Source: an uncultured Acidobacteriota bacterium
GTDB lineage: Bacteria; Acidobacteriota; Blastocatellia; RBC074
Direction: 5' to 3'
Assembly (NCBI GenBank): GCA_937967285.1
Contig: CALBSU010000220.1
Location: 1 to 5,629, forward strand
DNA: 5,629 nt
The position numbers and the translations under genes are program-made. The notes below the pieces were generated by a model. It had not been told where the DNA came from and did no database searches. It saw only the letters and a program-made list of their open reading frames with translations. Positions 1-5,629 of the stretch are shown here, piece after piece; positions within the stretch are counted from its first letter, which is position 1; each line of letters begins with the position of its first letter.

Positions 1-18
1 CGCCGCTGTCATCGGAAA

Positions 19-38
19 GCGGCGCCCGCGGGCGCCGC
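19..38 (-). terminator. Probable uvrA terminator hairpin
   Basis: A 20-bp perfect GC-only palindrome lies 9 nt beyond the uvrA stop codon. As RNA it folds into an 8-bp stem with a CGCG loop. On the minus strand it is followed by only three U residues (complement of 16-18) and then mixed sequence. The position and stem strength fit an intrinsic terminator, but the short U run makes it weak or partly factor-dependent. Because it is a perfect palindrome it would form the same stem in a transcript arriving from the left, so it could serve both directions. Confidence 0.6.
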
Positions 39-47
39 ACTCCGGAA

Positions 48-2870
<2,823 letters not shown>

Positions 2871-2914
2871 ATGGTACAAAATAGAAAAATTTCAGCTCGT
2901 AGACAGAAACTCAG

Positions 2915-2943
2915 ATTGTAGATAATCGGACGGGCATGGGCAA
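2915..2943 (-). promoter_or_regulatory. Candidate sigma70-type promoter of uvrA
   Basis: Read on the minus strand, a -35-like TTGCCC (2943-2938, 4 of 6 to TTGACA) is separated by exactly 17 nt from a -10-like TACAAT (2920-2915, 5 of 6 to TATAAT). Transcription would start near 2908, leaving a leader of about 38 nt to the uvrA ATG. The -10 and leader form the AT-rich part of the gap, in contrast to the GC-rich repeat immediately upstream. I see no LexA-type box overlapping it, so SOS control is not indicated by the sequence. Confidence 0.55.
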
Positions 2944-2949
2944 GTAGCC

Positions 2950-3060
2950 CGGGAACGCCTGGGAGCGTCCGGGAACGCCCGGGAGCGCCGAGCCCCTGCT
3001 CGGCAAGCCGGGAAGGCCGAGCAGGCGCTCGGCACTCCAAGGCGCTCCCAGTGGCTCAAA
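2950..3060. repeat. REP-like GC-rich inverted repeat with two identical hairpin stems
   Basis: Four head-to-tail 10-nt units of the form YGGGARCGYC occupy 2950-2989. Next come two hairpins with the same 7-bp stem GCCGAGC/GCTCGGC and different 4-nt loops: 2987-3004 (loop ccct) and 3016-3033 (loop aggc). On a larger scale the left arm 2960-3004 is an imperfect inverted copy of the right arm 3016-3060, about 35 of 45 positions matching by hand, with an 11-nt centre at 3005-3015. An 8-bp exact outer match pairs 2960-2967 with 3043-3050. The right arm reaches into the mobA stop codon. This layout resembles intergenic REP/BIME-type elements of GC-rich bacteria. As RNA downstream of mobA it would fold strongly and could stop transcription or protect the mRNA 3' end, but there is no U run for a classical terminator. 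Short reading frames across it are low-complexity products of the repeat. Confidence 0.75.
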
Positions 3061-3658
3061 GTGAATTGATGTTTTCGAGCAGGGAAGGGGCATCCGGCAG
3101 ATGCCGGTATTCCGCGAACTCGACGCGGCGACATCTCACCTCCCGGCATAGCCGATCGACTTTGAGGACGTCTGCCGCCAGCATTCGCTCGACCGGTACG
3201 AGGCAGGTCGTCGAGTAGTAACCGGCCAGCATCTGGATTCTGCCCTCGGCGTCGGCCGGGGCCGTCACGTCGTTCCGCTCGGCGAAGTGAATCTCCGCCA
3301 GCAGGCGCAGGAGACCGGTGCTCAGGCGGGGCAGGTCGCAGGCGACGATGAGCGCCGTCTCTCCTGCGCGACAGTTCCTCAGCGCGGTGTCGATGCCTCC
3401 GAGCGGCCCACGGTGGTCGTGCAGGTCGAAGAGGAGCGCGGCGCCGCGCTCCGCGGCCGTCCGGCGATACCTCTCCGCCAGCGGATTCCCGCTATTAATA
3501 ATGATGGAAGTTCTCACGGCGAGGTCTCCGACCGTCGAAAGGACCGATTCGATCATCGGCCGGCCGGCGAACTCGACCCACGATTTATCGCTTCCCATCC
3601 GCGAGCTGCGACCGCCCGCCTGAACGAAGGCGTGGATCATCCGATCAGCGTCGTGCAT
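3056..3658 (-). CDS. mobA: MobA-like molybdenum cofactor guanylyltransferase
   Basis: The 200-residue protein matches the MobA/NTP_transf_3 family. MobA transfers GMP from GTP to molybdopterin to make the guanine dinucleotide cofactor, in the cytoplasm. Visible motifs are the nucleotide-binding loop [13 protein letters not shown] at 13-25 (usual form LAGGxSxRMGxDK, so Gln replaces Leu), GRPMI at 32-36, the DxxxxxGPLGGIxTAL segment at 81-93, and the metal-binding CDLP at 107-110 with Asp108. A segment at 140-160 corresponds to the family's RxQPLxxxY region but reads IQMLAGYY. The chain ends at ENINSL, inside the motif that normally reads NxNTPEDL, so roughly ten C-terminal residues appear to be missing, and the stop (TGA 3056-3058) lies at the edge of the GC-rich repeat. 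The start at 3656-3658 has an AGGG ribosome site 9 nt upstream; Met7 has none. No other molybdenum cofactor gene is in view, so a different nucleotidyltransferase of the same fold (for example MocA-like) is possible. Confidence 0.85.
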   Translation of the reverse strand: MHDADRMIHAFVQAGGRSSRMGSDKSWVEFAGRPMIESVLSTVGDLAVRTSIIINSGNPLAERYRRTAAERGAALLFDLHDHRGPLGGIDTALRNCRAGETALIVACDLPRLSTGLLRLLAEIHFAERNDVTAPADAEGRIQMLAGYYSTTCLVPVERMLAADVLKVDRLCREVRCRRVEFAEYRHLPDAPSLLENINSL

Positions 3659-3667
3659 GATATTCTG

Positions 3668-3671
3668 CCCT
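3668..3671 (-). promoter_or_regulatory. Ribosome binding site of mobA
   Basis: AGGG on the minus strand lies 9 nt before the ATG at 3658. It supports this start over the internal Met codon six codons later, which has no purine-rich site before it. Confidence 0.5.
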
Positions 3672-3703
3672 GAGACCCCGTCCGCGCATGAACGCGGCGT
3701 CTG

Positions 3704-3712
3704 TGCTATAGT
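3704..3712 (+). promoter_or_regulatory. Candidate extended -10 promoter for the S55 gene
   Basis: TG at 3704-3705, one base, then TATAGT at 3707-3712 (5 of 6 to TATAAT) form an extended -10 element. No recognisable -35 hexamer lies 16-18 nt upstream, which is common for extended -10 promoters. Transcription would start around 3719, giving a leader of about 105 nt before the ATG at 3825. The element sits in the 166-bp region between the divergent mobA and S55 genes. The hexamer core CTATAG is symmetric, but I could not find a convincing promoter for mobA on the opposite strand. Confidence 0.5.
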
Positions 3713-3715
3713 TCT

Positions 3716-3779
3716 GGTCTGTCGAGACCTTGCGGCAACCCTCCTCGCCGCCTGACAGGCTTAGAGGCGCATGATACGC
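3716..3779 (+). other. Leader segment rich in small inverted repeats
   Basis: The presumed 5' leader of the S55 gene contains GGTCT/AGACC (3716-3720 with 3725-3729, loop GTCG), GCGGC/GCCGC (3732-3736 with 3747-3751, 10-nt loop), the odd palindrome GCCTG-A-CAGGC (3750-3760) and a possible longer pairing CCTC/GAGG (3740-3743 with 3764-3767). Some of these pairings exclude each other. They could make a structured leader, or the palindrome could be a protein-binding site. I do not recognise a known riboswitch class. The stems are short and may be chance in GC-rich DNA. Confidence 0.3.
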
Positions 3780-3795
3780 TGGGAGAAAGACTGCA

Positions 3796-3815
3796 ACAAC
3801 GAGGTACAACGAGGT
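3796..3815 (+). repeat. Tandem duplicated 10-bp unit carrying Shine-Dalgarno motifs
   Basis: The unit ACAACGAGGT occurs twice back to back (3796-3805, 3806-3815). Each copy holds GAGGT. The second copy ends 9 nt before the ATG at 3825, the right spacing for a ribosome binding site, and fixes that start. The first copy sits 19 nt away, too far to act directly on this ATG. Confidence 0.7.
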
Positions 3816-3824
3816 ATTGGATAA

Positions 3825-5629
<1,805 letters not shown>

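Noticed and set aside
2880..2990. SOS (LexA) operator upstream of uvrA
   Set aside because: I looked for CTGT-N8-ACAG and GAAC-N4-GTTC type boxes. Only half-sites are present (for example GAAC in the repeat), with no matching second half at the right spacing.
3005..3015. CRISPR-like repeat-spacer array in the GC-rich gap
   Set aside because: The two hairpins are only 11 nt apart, the units are 10 nt, and there is no regular repeat/spacer length or cas gene. A REP-like element explains it better.
3725..3770. SAM-type riboswitch, because of a GGCAACCCTCC stretch in the leader
   Set aside because: Only this short string resembles SAM-I/SAM-IV cores. I could not lay out the multi-stem junction or pseudoknot, and the downstream gene has no methionine link.

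Overview
The window shows GC-rich bacterial DNA with three recognisable protein genes, two short intergenic regions and no RNA genes. The best guess for the host is an Acidobacteriota-like bacterium. This rests on the architecture of the last gene, a secreted S55-type (SpoIVB-like) serine peptidase homologue without a PDZ domain, which I recall as common in that phylum, and on the GC-rich codon use. It is an inference, not something the DNA proves.

Layout, left to right. (1) Bases 1-47 hold a 20-bp perfect GC palindrome followed by a short U run on the minus strand, a likely terminator for uvrA. (2) Bases 48-2870 on the minus strand are a complete, normal-looking uvrA (excinuclease ABC subunit A). 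(3) Bases 2871-3055 are a two-part intergenic region. An AT-rich half next to uvrA carries a good sigma70-type promoter pointing into uvrA. A very GC-rich half is a compact REP-like inverted repeat made of 10-nt units and two copies of the same 7-bp-stem hairpin. (4) Bases 3056-3658 on the minus strand are a mobA-family nucleotidyltransferase gene whose C-terminus stops abruptly inside the family's final conserved motif, where the repeat begins. (5) Bases 3659-3824 are a divergent intergenic region with an extended -10 promoter, several small inverted repeats in the leader, and a tandemly duplicated Shine-Dalgarno unit. (6) From base 3825 to the right edge on the plus strand runs the S55 peptidase homologue, cut off by the window end after 601 codons.

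Nothing suggests that the three genes act in one pathway. UvrA works in nucleotide excision repair in the cytoplasm, the MobA-like enzyme in molybdenum cofactor maturation, and the S55 protein is exported and of unknown role. mobA and uvrA lie in tandem, but the hairpin repeat and a separate promoter between them argue for independent transcription. mobA and the S55 gene diverge from a shared 166-bp region.

The most interesting observations are that the two catalytic halves of the S55 domain appear in the reverse order from Bacillus SpoIVB (Ser motif first, His motif second), and that a REP-like repeat abuts and may have clipped the 3' end of mobA. I found no clear new multi-gene system.
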